A stretch of 64,000 nt of DNA, from the NCBI GenBank assembly GCA_012934845.2, contig WNNJ02002034.1:1-64000 (forward strand). Reading direction: 5' to 3'. A model generated the notes under the pieces. The model was not told where the DNA came from and did not search any database. It was given only the letters and a program-made list of their open reading frames with translations. The position numbers and the translations under genes are program-made. This DNA comes from Pomphorhynchus laevis (taxonomy: Eukaryota; Acanthocephala; Palaeacanthocephala; Echinorhynchida; Pomphorhynchidae). Shown here piece after piece: positions 30,441 through 42,033 of this stretch; the first letter of the stretch is position 1; the number at the start of each line of letters is the position of its first letter.

Positions 30441-33135
30441 ATTTCAACGTATGTTCTTTAGCGAGCTTGCAGATCTTCTTTCACACTGTTTATTGTCTTA
30501 CATGCCTTTTTTATTCTCAGTTATTTTAACATTAATCTTGATCGCTCGGCTGACCCTGACTCTATCACTTTAAATAACCTTTTTCTGATTTTAACTATAA
30601 ATTACATCAAGCAAACTCTACTCATATTCTTGAAGGTGATCTTGCCTCCTTGTCATTTACTAATCCTAGTTCGTCCGATCATTTTCTTGTCACTCTTACT
30701 CATCCCAATTCTCCTTCTCCGCCTTCGACATTAGCTACTCCAAATCGATACTGGAAACTTCTCGATATCCTTATTCTCTTCACAGCCTTACTCAATTCTT
30801 CACTATTTTTACTTCCCATTAACTCTCTTTCTCCCGATGACCTCTACATTCTGTTTGATTATGAACTTACGACTATCCTCAATTATCTTTTGCCTAGTTG
30901 ACCGACATTTTCAGCGCTTGAACCATGCTGCCTTGTTCGATTCTGCCTGTAGTCTTTCTTAGCGTCGCCTACGTCATTCTTTTCGTGTGTTTAATCGCTT
31001 TCTTAAACGTTCTTCCAACTTACTCACTCAAAATCTATGTTTCATACCTTTCTCTCCGCCGTTCCCATCTCATTCTTTGCATACTAAACGTACTCTCTTT
31101 TAGCGAAATTAACTCGAGTCCTCTTCCAACTCTAAATCTCATTAGAAAATGTTTAACTAAATTTTTTCACGATCATCTACCCTTCGTAACAAATATCCTG
31201 ATGAATTTTCTTCTTATCTACAATCTAAGCTATATAATTTGCTTTCCCTTATACCCACATGCCCCTTGTACCCTCTCTACTTTTTTAAATAATTTCCTCC
31301 CAAAGCTATTCAACCTTCTTCCCGTTTAGTCTGATGAAGTTTCTTCGATTCGTCTCTAGTTACCTAATAAAACCTCTCATTTTGACCAAATTCCCACTCA
31401 CTTGCTTAAAAATATCTGCTCTTCCATCTAATCCTTCCTAACCGAATTGTTCAACTTGTCTATCCGCTGCCGCACATTTCCTTCCAACTGGAAATTTGCT
31501 ACAGCTCGTTCTCTTTTCAAAAAGCAATCTCTCGATATCTTACCACTATCTTCCTACCGTCCTAATTAATGTATCCCAACTCTCTCTAAACTCCTTGAGT
31601 GTCTCGTTCTCAAGCTAGTTAATGCATATATCTGTTTCTCCAACTTGTTTCCTCCCTTCCAAGCTACTTTTCGCTCTAATCACTCTACTGAAATTGCCTG
31701 TCTAAAAGTTTATAACGACTTACTCATCTCGCGCGATCAAAAATTATATAGTGTCATAGTTTCTCTTGATCTCTCATCTGCTTTTGACATCGTAGATCAC
31801 TCGATTTTTCTCCATCGCCTACGTCATGATTATGGCTTCTCTTTACTCACTGTAGCTTGGTTTTCTTCATATTTATCATACCGTATTTTTCGCGTTTGTT
31901 TTAACTCTTATCTTTCCGATCCTTCTTCCATTCCGTCCGGTGTTCTACAAGGCTCCGTATTAGGCCCTTTGCTTTTCTCTCTTATTCTCGGTGACTTGTC
32001 TTCGATTTCTCATACATTTAACTTTCAAGTAATGCAATATGCTGATAACATTATCATCTATGATCATGCACCTGCCTATCGTATTCATGATCTAAGTGTT
32101 CCGCTTATCTTTACCCACTGTAGCTTGGATTTCTTCATATATACCAAACTGTACATTTCGAGTTTGTTCTAACTATACTCTTTCTCATCCTTCTGGCATC
32201 CCGTCTGATATTCAATAAGGCTCCGTGTTAGGCCATTTGCTTTTCTCTCTTCTTCTCGGACTTGTATTCCAGTTCTCATACATTAACTTTCATGTTATGC
32301 AATATGCTGATGACATTCTCATCTATGCTCATGCACCTGATTATCGTATTCACTTATCTTAGTGTTTCTGCTTCCACCTGTCTTTCTTCAATCTCCAATC
32401 ATCTTTATTCACTTCGCTTTTTCCTGCATCCTGACAAATATGAAATTATGTGGATCCTACCTCCACGCCTTGGCTTAGATTCTCGATCCATATCATTAAT
32501 TCCTAGGATTCCATTTCGACAACCAACTTTCACTTAAAACTTTCGTTATGGATAAAGTACGCTCATATATCTTGATTCTCCGCAAACTCCTTCAAATTAG
32601 TAGATTGATCGATTTCCCTTGTTGTATGAGTATCATATTTTATCTCCTATTATCAATACTTGATTATTGTGTCAGTATATTTTCCAACTAATTTAAATTC
32701 ACTCTTCTACAACGCGCCGTCCGGGTTCTAACGCCGTTTTAGTCGTTTTGATCATACATCCCACTATCTTGCTTATATCGATTTGCCTACCGTTTATTGT
32801 CGTGTTCAAATTCGTCTTCTCATTGCTTTCCGCCTTGTAACTTTTCATACCCCTAAATTTCTCAACCTTTTTTTGATAATTCTCGTTATGTTTCCTGTTC
32901 CTTTCGTTCCAGTAATTCCCTTCTTTTACATGTCCCAAACTACTCTACCCTTATGGCTTCCGCTCCTTCCTTGTGACTGCTCCTCTCTCGTGGAATCATC
33001 TGCCCATTCATATTCGCCAAATCCATCCAATTTAAACAATTTATCTGTTTGACTTTTTCATTTTTTTGTTTGTTAGTGGACTTGTAAGCGTGCAGCTGCC
33101 ATGCATTTGATACGCTAAATAAATATATTATTTCA
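30440..33135 (+). mobile_element. CR1-like LINE copy A
   Basis: Pieces in order: end of the endonuclease (THILEGDLASLSFTNPSSSD, then HFLVTL), a linker, and the RT: FQATFRSNHSTEIACLKVYN, VIVSLDLSSAFDIVDHSI, SGVLQGSVLGPLLFSLIL and QYADNIIIYDH. The tail region includes RFFLHPDKYE and a 3' end GGACTTGTAAGCGTGCAGCT near 33080. The same family is present at 59.0-59.9 kb (+) and 60.8-63.9 kb (-). It is 5'-truncated within the endonuclease, has several frame changes, and carries an internal tandem duplication (31848-32372). It sits inside a Ty3/gypsy fossil, so it is the younger insertion. Confidence 0.85.
31848..32372 (+). repeat. 268-bp tandem duplication of the RT catalytic segment
   Basis: From CACTGTAGCTTGG at 31848 to about 32115, and again from 32116 to about 32372. 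Both copies include the GS(V)LG-type box and the YAD(N/D) box: the first reads QYADNIIIY, the second QYADDILIY. The copies differ at many sites, so the duplication is not recent. Confidence 0.85.
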
Positions 33136-33159
33136 AGCAACCCATGTATTCAATCATCG

Positions 33160-33353
33160 TATGATCAAGATGATCAGTCGAATGATATTTGAAATACAAG
33201 CATCATCGATAATGAGGATGCTATCAACGAAATTCAATGTTTTAACCAAGAAAGCAATGGCCAATATATACAACAAACAACATTCAAAGACGAAACAAAT
33301 GTAATATTCCAAAGGCATCGCACTCCCCCTAAGTACTTAGAAGACTATTTATG
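33160..33353 (+). mobile_element. Ty3/gypsy fossil, right part
   Basis: A short coding-like stretch ending RHRTPPKYLEDYL and a stop resembles the end of Ty3/gypsy pol. It lies just right of LINE copy A and is probably the other side of the element whose integrase region is at 29.7-30.4 kb. It is broken and old. Confidence 0.55.
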
Positions 33354-33565
33354 ACATGGGCGAATTTCATGATTTAAATAGTAATTTGTACGTTTTCTAA
33401 TTATAGAGACAATTAACTTTTATTCTATGCTTCAGATATCGTTGAATAAAGCTTACTAGCGTTACTATTTATTTTAACACAATTACGTTATCATATATAA
33501 TTTATTTGTCATATTGAAACCGTTAATGTAATTCCGGACAATCCAACTAATGAGCATTCATCATT

Positions 33566-33636
33566 ATAATACATTAAAGTTCTATAATACATTAAAGTTC
33601 TATAATGCATTACAGTTCGATAATACATTAAAGTTT
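33566..33636. repeat. 18-bp minisatellite
   Basis: Four imperfect units of TATAATACATTAAAGTTC at the left edge of the 183-bp satellite. Confidence 0.85.
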
Positions 33637-34172
33637 AGTCGCATTTATTTGTAAATGATTCATTGGCGTGCTAGTTTCAATTAAAAAAATCAATTTTCAT
33701 GAATTGACTAATAAATATTAGCAATATAATAATAAATAATAATATCGGATAAATACCATCGTTTAAAATACAAACCTGTTGTTACGTTTAGTCGCATTTA
33801 TTTGTGGATAATTCTTTGGCGTGCATGTTTCAATTAAACGATTAAATTTATAATTAAAATTTAAAATAAAAATCAATTTTCATGAATTGACTAATAAATA
33901 TTAGCAATATAATAATAAATAATAATATCGGATAAATAACATTGTTTTAAAAGACAAGCCTGTTGTCACGCTTAGTCGCATTTATTTGTGGATAATTCTT
34001 TGGCGTGCATGTTTCAATTAAACGATAAAATTTATAATTAAAATTTAAAATAAAAATCAATTTTCATGAATTGACTAATAAATATTAGCAATATAATAAT
34101 AAATAATAATATCGGATAAATAACATCGTTCTAAAGACAAGCATGTTGTTACGTTTAGTCGCATTTATTTGT
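33634..34172. repeat. 183-bp satellite, left block
   Basis: Units start (C/T)TTAGTCGCATTTATTTGT at 33634 (a 153-bp short unit), 33787, 33971 and 34154. The last is cut after about 20 bases by the LINE. Units contain AATTTAAAATAAAAATCAAT and TCATGAATTGACTAATAAAT. Confidence 0.95.
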
Positions 34173-34325
34173 GGGCATATAAAAAAGATTATAAGATAAC
34201 AAATATAAAGTCAGAACAGTTGTCTTTCTTCTTATTTCTTGAGCTGCTTAAAATTTTCATTGATTGGCTCGAATTGATTGTACGTGACACAGGTACGCAT
34301 CGTCAGCCGAAATAAGCCTATAAGC

Positions 34326-37125
34326 CTACCCCCACTTCAGCGTATCTATTGTTTTTAAAGATAAACAAGACAAATGAGCACAGGAAAATACATGTAAGAG
34401 TGATGAGCATGCTGTGTTGCAAAAACAGCATACACAAGTTGATGATCGTTCATGTATGATTCTTCCTTTTTTACAGAACCTGGGGTGATATCCGTCAAGC
34501 GAAGCTCTCCAGATTAAAGTGCGCTTACTTGCGAGAGGGCTACGCCAAGCTGTTTGAAGAAAAGCAGGAGTCTGATAGATATCCTGATCAAGTTTAAGTA
34601 CTTTGCCGTCGAATAAATTTAGATTTTTAAGAAAACCATCAGTCAAAGGAAGATTCATCTCTTTCTGCAATGAAACTGATAAAGGAGGCAACCTTGCTAG
34701 AACTTGAATAGCTGTGTATGTAGTTTTTGGAGATACGCCTACCAACCTTTTTATAAATCTTGACAGGCACTTATCTAACTGGTAAAAGTTTTCTGAAGTC
34801 AAGTCTACCCAGATACAAGCTAGTCCATATTGTAGTATTGGAAGCAACATTATATAAAAATATCGTAACCCTGCCTCAAAAGATAATTTGCCTAGTTCGG
34901 ACAGTCCAGATGTTGCCTTCACAATTTTATCACATTTAAGTTCAAAATGTTGATAAAAAGACCATCTAGCTGTGATTAACATTCCAAGATACAGATACTT
35001 CGATTCAAAATCGAGCGGAGCGTCTTGATAGCATAGAATGTCCGATCGACTTAGTCGACCTCCTCTTCGGAACTTAATTACCTTAGACTTTTAAGGTTCA
35101 CTCGAATACGATTAGTAAAACAGAACGCTGATAGCGAGTTTAAAGCTACTTGGGCATTAGAAATAGATTTGGAAATAATAGCAAGATCGTCTGCATATAA
35201 TACACATGAAATATCTAAAAGATTGTGACTTAGACTGCTAGGAAGATCAGCGATGAAGAATCTGAATAAGAAAGGACTTAGAGGGTCGCCCTGAAGGATA
35301 CCACGATTGGCAAGAAACTCATTCGAATAATTTATGCCGTCAAAAATGCGAAGAACGTTTAATTGCAAAAAGAATTCAATAAATAAAGAATAGGACCGCC
35401 TAAACCTACACTACGCGCTAACTTTTCTAAGAGAAGTTTTCTATCAACTGAGTCGAAAGCTTTTTGGAAATCAATAAAAATAACATAAATAGATCGATGT
35501 TGTTGAAATGCGTCCATTACAGATCGTCTAATAGTGTTTATTGCATCTGTCGTTGATCTATTAGGTCGAAAACCATACTGCTCTTCTGGGAGAGAATCAT
35601 GACAATGTTGAATTAATCTGGAAGCAATAATGTGTGTTAAAAATTTATAGCAATGATTCAGAAGTGTAATTCCACGATAGAAGTTTTCTGATTCTGGGTC
35701 GCCTTTACCTTTATAAAGTACTTTGATAATACCATCTCTCCAACCACATGGAAATGGAGCACCTAATAAAAGACAATTAAAGAAGTATGTCCAAAAATGA
35801 GCAAGACAGAAGAAAGATTGTTTAATTTGCTCGACACAAAGAAGATCGGATCCCGCAGCTTTACGAGGAGCCATATTGCGAAGAGCTATTGACAGCTCAT
35901 TAACCGAGAATAAATTGTTTAGTGGATCAACGTTTAATGGTACAAATGAATATATTGGGATTGATGACAAATCCGCAAAGTCTGGATCGTAGAGTAACGT
36001 GGAAAAGTGTGTAAACCACTTAAAGAGAGGAATGCGAGAACTTAGGTGATTCTTATTATCAAAGATATTCCATGGTTTCTTTTCAGCTTTTTCCAGAAGC
36101 TTTATTTCGTCATTAAGCTTGACACCTTCTCTAAATTTCTCTATTAATATACAGTACTTTCTTCGAAGCCTTACATAATTTGGACGCACTGAAGGCTCGT
36201 AGCGCAACTCCCGAGACAATCGCAAAATATGATTCTTTAACATTTTTAAATGCAGTGGCTTAGCCGAAACCTTATGGTTAGGAATTTGACAACCCTTTTT
36301 AACGCAAGCAGATAGTAGCGTAGATCTAACACAAGAGAAACTATCAGGAAGGTTTCCTTCGTGAAGGAGCAATAAAGCTCTTGAAACTAGATTATAATCG
36401 ATTAAAAATGGCTTAATCTGTCTGCTTAAGATAGCTGTGGGTTTAGTCTGCTGAATGGGTGCATCAATACATTTAATTATGCAAGAGACTGGCTTGTGTT
36501 TTCGCCTCAGTGACCATTCTGAAGAAAGCTCGAGATGGACATCGTGAATGCCCACATTCGAAAAACCTATATCTAAACAACTTCTGCCGTTGTAAGCCTC
36601 GTAGGACCAGCCTTCTTCGGGAACGAATAGAAACATATTTCTGGATAGAAAGAAATTAGCAACTCGTTCTAACTTATTATGTAAAGGTACTGAGAAGCGA
36701 GCGTTAAAATCCCCTGCAACAATGAGAGGAGAATCAATTGGGATATCTTCGAGAAGCTTAGACACTTCGTCAATTATATCAGTAGCGGAGAAGGAAGGAC
36801 GAAAGTAGCATCCCACTATAGTAAACTAAGGGGTAGTTATGCATATAGAGTTATCTGAATAACTGGTAGACCATGCAACAAAACGGTGACTTAAAGCAAC
36901 GGTCAGACCTCCAATTGGACGACCTCTCTGTCCCAATAAAGCTGGAATATCAAAACTGTAAAAATCCGGTAGGAGGGATACAGGGGATGAACAAAAAGTT
37001 TCATTCAAAACTAGAAAATCAAAACAGGATAACCAAGATTTTATTCCCTCATTAAGGAGACTTTGCAAGCCTTCGACATTAAAAATTAGCAATTTCAAGA
37101 TTGTATAATGACTCTTATTGAACAT
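34326..37125 (-). pseudogene. LINE E ORF2: endonuclease and reverse transcriptase
   Basis: The endonuclease half begins LLIFNVEGLQSLL, with LNETFCSSP (catalytic Glu position) and PLIVAGDFNARF (catalytic Asp/Asn), as in APE-type LINE endonucleases. The RT half has MAPRKAAGSDLL, KVLYKGKGDPESENFYRGI, LPEEQYGFRPNRSTTDAI, YVIFIDFQKAFDSVDRKL (box A), RGILQGDPLSPFLF (box B) and CVLYADDLAIIS (box C, YADD). A C-terminal Cys/His cluster CVCCFCNTACSSLLHVFSC lies near 34390-34440. Breaks seen: an in-frame stop near 36817-36825, a frame change near 35360 and a stop block near 35000-35080. All catalytic residues I can check are intact. I do not assign the clade. Confidence 0.85.
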
Positions 37126-37923
37126 GGAGACTAGATATAAATCTCTTAAGTTTCACATTTAAATCCAAAGGCACTTTAACTCCCAATTCCTTAAATAGCT
37201 CATCAACAAGTTCTTTATCGCTGTCTGAATTCTGCAGACCACTTATAATGACGTTTTGAGATCGACGAGACTCCCTATCACATTGCTGTAGAAGTTTTAA
37301 CGGAGGAAGTTCTTTTTGAAGTTGAGAAGTAGCAAATATTGACCTGGCGACCTCTCTTCTAACAACACCTGCAAATGATGGAATACGCGGATTGTTGACA
37401 TCATCGTTAATACTAATCACATTACCATATTGTTTGGAATTTTCCAAAGATCCACGAACCAAGCATTTTTTAGCTGTTCCTGAATATTACAGATTTCTCT
37501 CTTTACCTCAGAAATAGCAAGCTTGGCCTCATCGACGGACTGTTTAGTCAAGTGGAGACGTTCTGCCGAACACTGACCGCAGAGAAAATCTTTCAAAAAT
37601 AACTCTCTATCAACACTACGTGGAGCTTTGACAAGGGTTCGTAGGAAACATTTTGAAGCAGTACATTTCATGTCCAGAGTGACAAATAAAGATGTGTCTA
37701 TATAATCAGGCGTCGTTGAAGGTAGAAGGCTATTTCGGTTGGCACACCTATCATTCGGTAAACAGTCCACACATGCCGGCGTCGTTGAAGGTAGAAGGCT
37801 ATTTCGGTTGGCACACCTATCATTAGGTAAACAGTCCACACATGCACGACCAGATTTCACACATGAGCAATTTTCGCAGTAAGCGTTTTGTCCATTACAT
37901 GCACAGCAATGAGGATGTGAAGT
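37115..37923 (-). pseudogene. LINE E ORF1: Cys-rich and RRM-like regions
   Basis: The open stretch starts after a stop at 37924-37926 and begins HCCACNGQNAYCENCSCVKS, followed by CVDCLPNDRCANRN. This CxC...C..C.C pattern recurs in LINE-encoded proteins of several invertebrate phyla and resembles a CXC-type zinc module. A 23-codon unit is duplicated in tandem. After a coiled region there is RRSQNVIISGLQNSDSDK, the start of an RRM-like LINE ORF1 fold. A frame change near 37417-37462 separates the two halves. No ATG opens the first half, so its start is unclear. Confidence 0.7.
37709..37846. repeat. 69-bp in-frame tandem duplication in LINE E ORF1
   Basis: Bases 37709-37777 and 37778-37846 differ at only a few positions (for example CATTCGG versus CATTAGG). 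The unit is 23 codons and includes the last cysteines of the Cys-rich module, so the duplication adds two extra CxxC pairs without breaking the frame. Confidence 0.9.
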
Positions 37924-38149
37924 CTATATTTCCTTGTGTGTTTACGTTTGTAATTATATTTAAATTGTAATCTGATTGATCATGTAAATTGTAATCTGTT
38001 TAAATTGTAATCTGATTGATTGTATAGAATGTATTCACTTTAGATTTCACACTTTGTAAGGTTGTAAGTAGTTGTTAGTTAGCAGCTGTATTTTGTATGT
38101 TATTTATCTCAGACTTTTTTTAACTGTATGTTTATTAGAAACCAAAGTT

Positions 38150-38930
38150 TTTTTATAATAATAAATAATAATATCGGATAAATAACATCGTTTTAAAAGA
38201 CAAGCCTGTTGTCATGCTTGGTCGCATTTATTTGTGAATAATTCTTTGGCGTGCATGTTTCAATTAAACGATAAAATTTATAATTAAAATTTAAAATAAA
38301 AATCAATTTTCATGAATTGACTAATAAATATTAGCAATATAATAATAAATAATAATATCGGATAAATAACATCGCTGTAAAGACAAGCCTGTTGTCACGC
38401 TTAGTCGCATTTATTTGTGGATAATTCTTTGGCGTGCATGCTTCAATTAAACGATAAAATTTATAATTAAAATTTAAAATAAAAATCAATTTTCATGAAT
38501 TGACTAATAAATATTAGCAATATAATAATAAATAATAATATCGGATAAATAACATCGTTCTAAAGACAAGCCTGTTGTCACGCTTAGTCGCATTTATTTG
38601 TGGATAATTCTTTGGCGTGCATGTTTCAATTAAACGATAAAATTTATAATTAAAATTTAAAATAAAAATCAATTTTCATGAATTGACTAATAAATATTAG
38701 CAATATAATAATAAATAATAATATCGGATAAATAACATCGTTCTAAAGACAAGCCTGTTGTTACGTTTAGTCGCATTTATTTGTGGATAATTCTTTGGCG
38801 TGCGAGTTTCAATTAAACAATAAAATTTATAATTAAAATTTTATAATAAAAATCAATTTTCATGAATTGACTAATAAATATTAGAAATATAATAATAAAT
38901 AATAATATCGAAATAATAATAATTTTGTAC
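38150..38930. repeat. 183-bp satellite, right block
   Basis: Units marked by (C/T)TTAGTCGC start at 38217 (CTTGGTCGC variant), 38400, 38583 and 38766, spaced exactly 183. The block resumes after LINE E at ATAATAATAAATAATAATAT, that is, about 100 bases further along the unit than where the left block stops. Confidence 0.95.
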
Positions 38931-38999
38931 ACCATCTTAATATTTAATTATTTAACTCAGTAAATAAACATCTGCTGACAAAAGCACCCCTATTGCCAA

Positions 39000-40475
39000 A
39001 ATACAATCCTAAGGTCTTGCACATGAAAAAAAAACTACTCTAGGGATTAAGAGCTCATCCTAATCCTTTCGCTCGGGGAAAGTTTATTATGTGTCGACTC
39101 CAAAATTGAATCGATAAAGAGTCGTTGAAGCTCAATTCAAGAAACTCCTATTCTACAAGACTCAAAAAGAATAGTGGTCAACTTTAAGGAGGACCATCTA
39201 GCAGTCTTAAACAGCAGCAGATGACAAGTGGGTCGCTCAAGGGGCTTTGGGATTGTAATCAAAGAAATAAAAAGTAATATTGCAAATGCAATGATATGCT
39301 TAGAATACGTGCAGCTTCAAACGGGGTTGAAGCTTACTCTTTATCATATTGACCCATTTAAAGAGGATATCACACTGGAGATCCCTTGAATGCGAGGCCG
39401 ATCACGGCTAAATCATCATTGAATAGTAGCTCGGCGTGCGCGTCTACCACCAAGTTTAACGACGAGGAACTCCGAGTGAAATCACTGTTAAACTGCCGGC
39501 TTCACAGTTAGCAGCCTGATCAAATATTGCCCTTAAAAAGGCGATATTTATTTCAAAGGGTCAATTGATAACGCTGACTAAGGACACAAAACCAATCACT
39601 ATTCAATAATATGGTGATGGCATACGAGAAACCTATGCAAGATACCTGGCTCGCCACTACGAATCTCGGGAATTGTTGGGTGACAACATTCACGGTTTTC
39701 GTAATGGTGGGTTACTGTAAAGGCGGTTAGGGCCTTAACGAATTTTCTCATCGAAGATACACTGCCTGCGCTGCTGTATGGTCTGAACATGTCGCTCAAT
39801 TGACAACCTCACACTCGACGCAGTAATGGAAGCGTTAAAGAAGATGATGTTCCATTAAGTACTCTGCGTCGATAATGAGGACTTTTGGAGAGCAGAAGCT
39901 TCACTCTAGAAGACAACAAGGATATATTTTATAAGCTATTCAACATTCTTTCTCAAGAGTTTCTTTTGTCACTAATCTTGTACATGATTACGACAAAGGG
40001 AGTCTTGAATAGGAACACTATTTATACAATTTACACCGATGATATATCATTGGTGTTTAAAAAATGAATCTGTCTGATAATAGATACGAAATCAAAGTGA
40101 AGTCTGTGGTGAATGGGATTACTAGACGTCTGTCTAAGTTGGGTTTGTCGTTAAATCCAACAACAAGCTATTTCATTCACTACAGATTTTTTCCATGACG
40201 CCATACTAAATTATTTTGTGCTCTTCCAGGAAACCGGAAGAGACAAATAATGATACTGGGATATGTCTTCGGATATAGGATGCATTGAATATCGGACACT
40301 CCAAAATGTTTTAAATTAGTAAAAAGGAATAAAGTTGTTCTGTCGTGCGAGACGATTAAATGTTGGTTTGAGTGTGTGTACAGTAGTGTTCAACGCGTTT
40401 CTGTTGAGTAGCCTATACTTTTACTCAAATAATCATACACCAGAACATCGTTATAGATTTTTAGAAAGGCTTCTA
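39000..40475 (+). mobile_element. Highly decayed LINE fragment G
   Basis: Scattered coding remnants only. Around 39950-40065 is SLILYMITTKGVLN followed by IYTIYTDDISLVFKK, which looks like the box B to box C part of a RT (YTDD for YADD). Around 40370-40475 is a FNAFLLSSLYFYSNNHTPEH-like C-terminal piece. The rest, 39000-39900, has higher GC than its surroundings and no intact frame. The family is undetermined. Confidence 0.5.
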
Positions 40476-40559
40476 TAATTAATTAAAAAAAGAATTTAAT
40501 AATTACGAGTATATAAAATATATTTTAAATAGTAGATAATGATCAATTTATTGATAAAG

Positions 40560-40761
40560 AATTATTGGAGCTGGATTAAAGAAAGAAATTTTTTTTATTA
40601 ATATTTCGCTAACCTCTGTTAGCATCTCCAGAAAATTACTCAGAAAATTTTGTAATTTCAGAAAATCTTCAGAAAATGAGATAATTTTCTGAAGATGCTA
40701 GCAGAGGTTAGCGAAATATTAATGAAATTTTCCTTCTTTCTTTGGTCCAGCTCCAATAATT
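40560..40761. mobile_element. Palindromic MITE (~200 bp)
   Basis: Bases 40560-40638 (ATTATTGGAGCTGGATTAAA...) are the reverse complement of 40680-40761, with a ~40-base loop rich in CAGAAAAT repeats. There is no coding capacity. A half copy is in the NOT3 intron at 23207-23290. Confidence 0.85.
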
Positions 40762-40769
40762 ATCTGGAA

Positions 40770-42033
40770 AATAAAATTTATTTTTAAAATTCTTTCAAAA
40801 ATAAATTAATTAAAAGATGTCAAATTTTATAATGTAAAAATAAAAAAATGAATAAGTGAATTTTGTTTGTCTTATAATATATGTAGTTTGTACAAATTAA
40901 TAATTTTATTTGCGTTTTCATGTCAATTCTATTTTTAAATTTATTCTTTTTCTATATTAATCAATGTAAATGAATTTTATTGTTGTTGTAATTTCATTGT
41001 TCATCATGTACACCCGGTTAGACTAATATTTTTTATAAACCCGGTAGAATATATTTCCCATAATTTGCTGATTAAGCATAATATCCCATTGGATGTGAAG
41101 ATTTGTAATTTTTATACATGAAGTTAAATGTACTGTTTTTTACTTTAATAAATTCCTCTTAATTTAAAGAAAGACCAAAACAAAAGTAAGAAAGAAAATA
41201 GAATTCAAATAAAACAAAAAAATGATAAGAATAAAACAAAACCATTGTTTACAGCAAAAAATATAACTATAATTATCAGAAAATATTAAATGTCACATCT
41301 GTTTTATTATTCGACATAATATTATTACGGTTTATATGCATTCAGTACCATTCTAGTATTTTCTATCCTAACAATTGGTTTATTTGATAACATACAGGTG
41401 CCATTAAAATCAATTTTATGCTCTAAAATTAGGTTTTCATGTCTAACTTTTACTGCATATGCACGCGATGAAATAATGCAGAATGTTATGAATTATGTTT
41501 AGGAAACTTGAAAATTTGGATTTATTGATTTAACATTATAATTTTTATTTATTTGTTTTTAATTTTATAATTATATTAAATAAAGTTTAAATATTTTTAT
41601 TGAAATTAGTATTTAACTTTAATCTAATAACTATAAAGCAAACAAATTACAAATTTCAACATTATACAGTAATATAAATTTCTTATTGAAAATTTGGAGG
41701 GAAAGTGTATAAAAAACTTATGTTAGATTAAGCTATTACTCTCGATAATGCAACATTATAAAAAATGGAATACATCATTGGTATGCGTTTGACAACTGCT
41801 CATACGTTTAAGTTGAAAAAGCTTCAAGGTGATAGCAGCAGTTCCTCCTAATGAACTCTAATCTTTCGATATAAATTTATTGCTAATTTAAACACATTTT
41901 AAGCCAAAGACATTTTTTAAAATTGATAAAATTCTATCTAGATAAAAATCAAGTGTGATGACTTGTTTAATCACATGTCAACTAAATTCTCTAACATTTT
42001 GCGTCGCTAATATTACTAAGCCGAATTCGATCA
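40770..42033. other. AT-rich intergenic sequence
   Basis: Nothing recognisable apart from A/T-rich spacer; it contains the 3' flank of the aldo-keto reductase on the minus strand. Confidence 0.6.

Larger units (their letters stand above)
34172..38150 (-). mobile_element. LINE E, the best-preserved retrotransposon here
   Basis: A nearly complete minus-strand non-LTR element with two open frames: ORF1 (37923-37115) and ORF2 with endonuclease plus RT (37125-34326). It interrupts the 183-bp satellite, so it is younger than the array. Only about three disruptions break ORF2. No target-site duplication is visible and no long A-tail can be recognised at the left edge. Confidence 0.9.

Noticed and set aside
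32699-33140. Minus-strand frames with Lys/Asn-rich products near 32.7-33.1 kb
   Set aside because: They are antisense to the C-terminal part of CR1-like LINE copy A.
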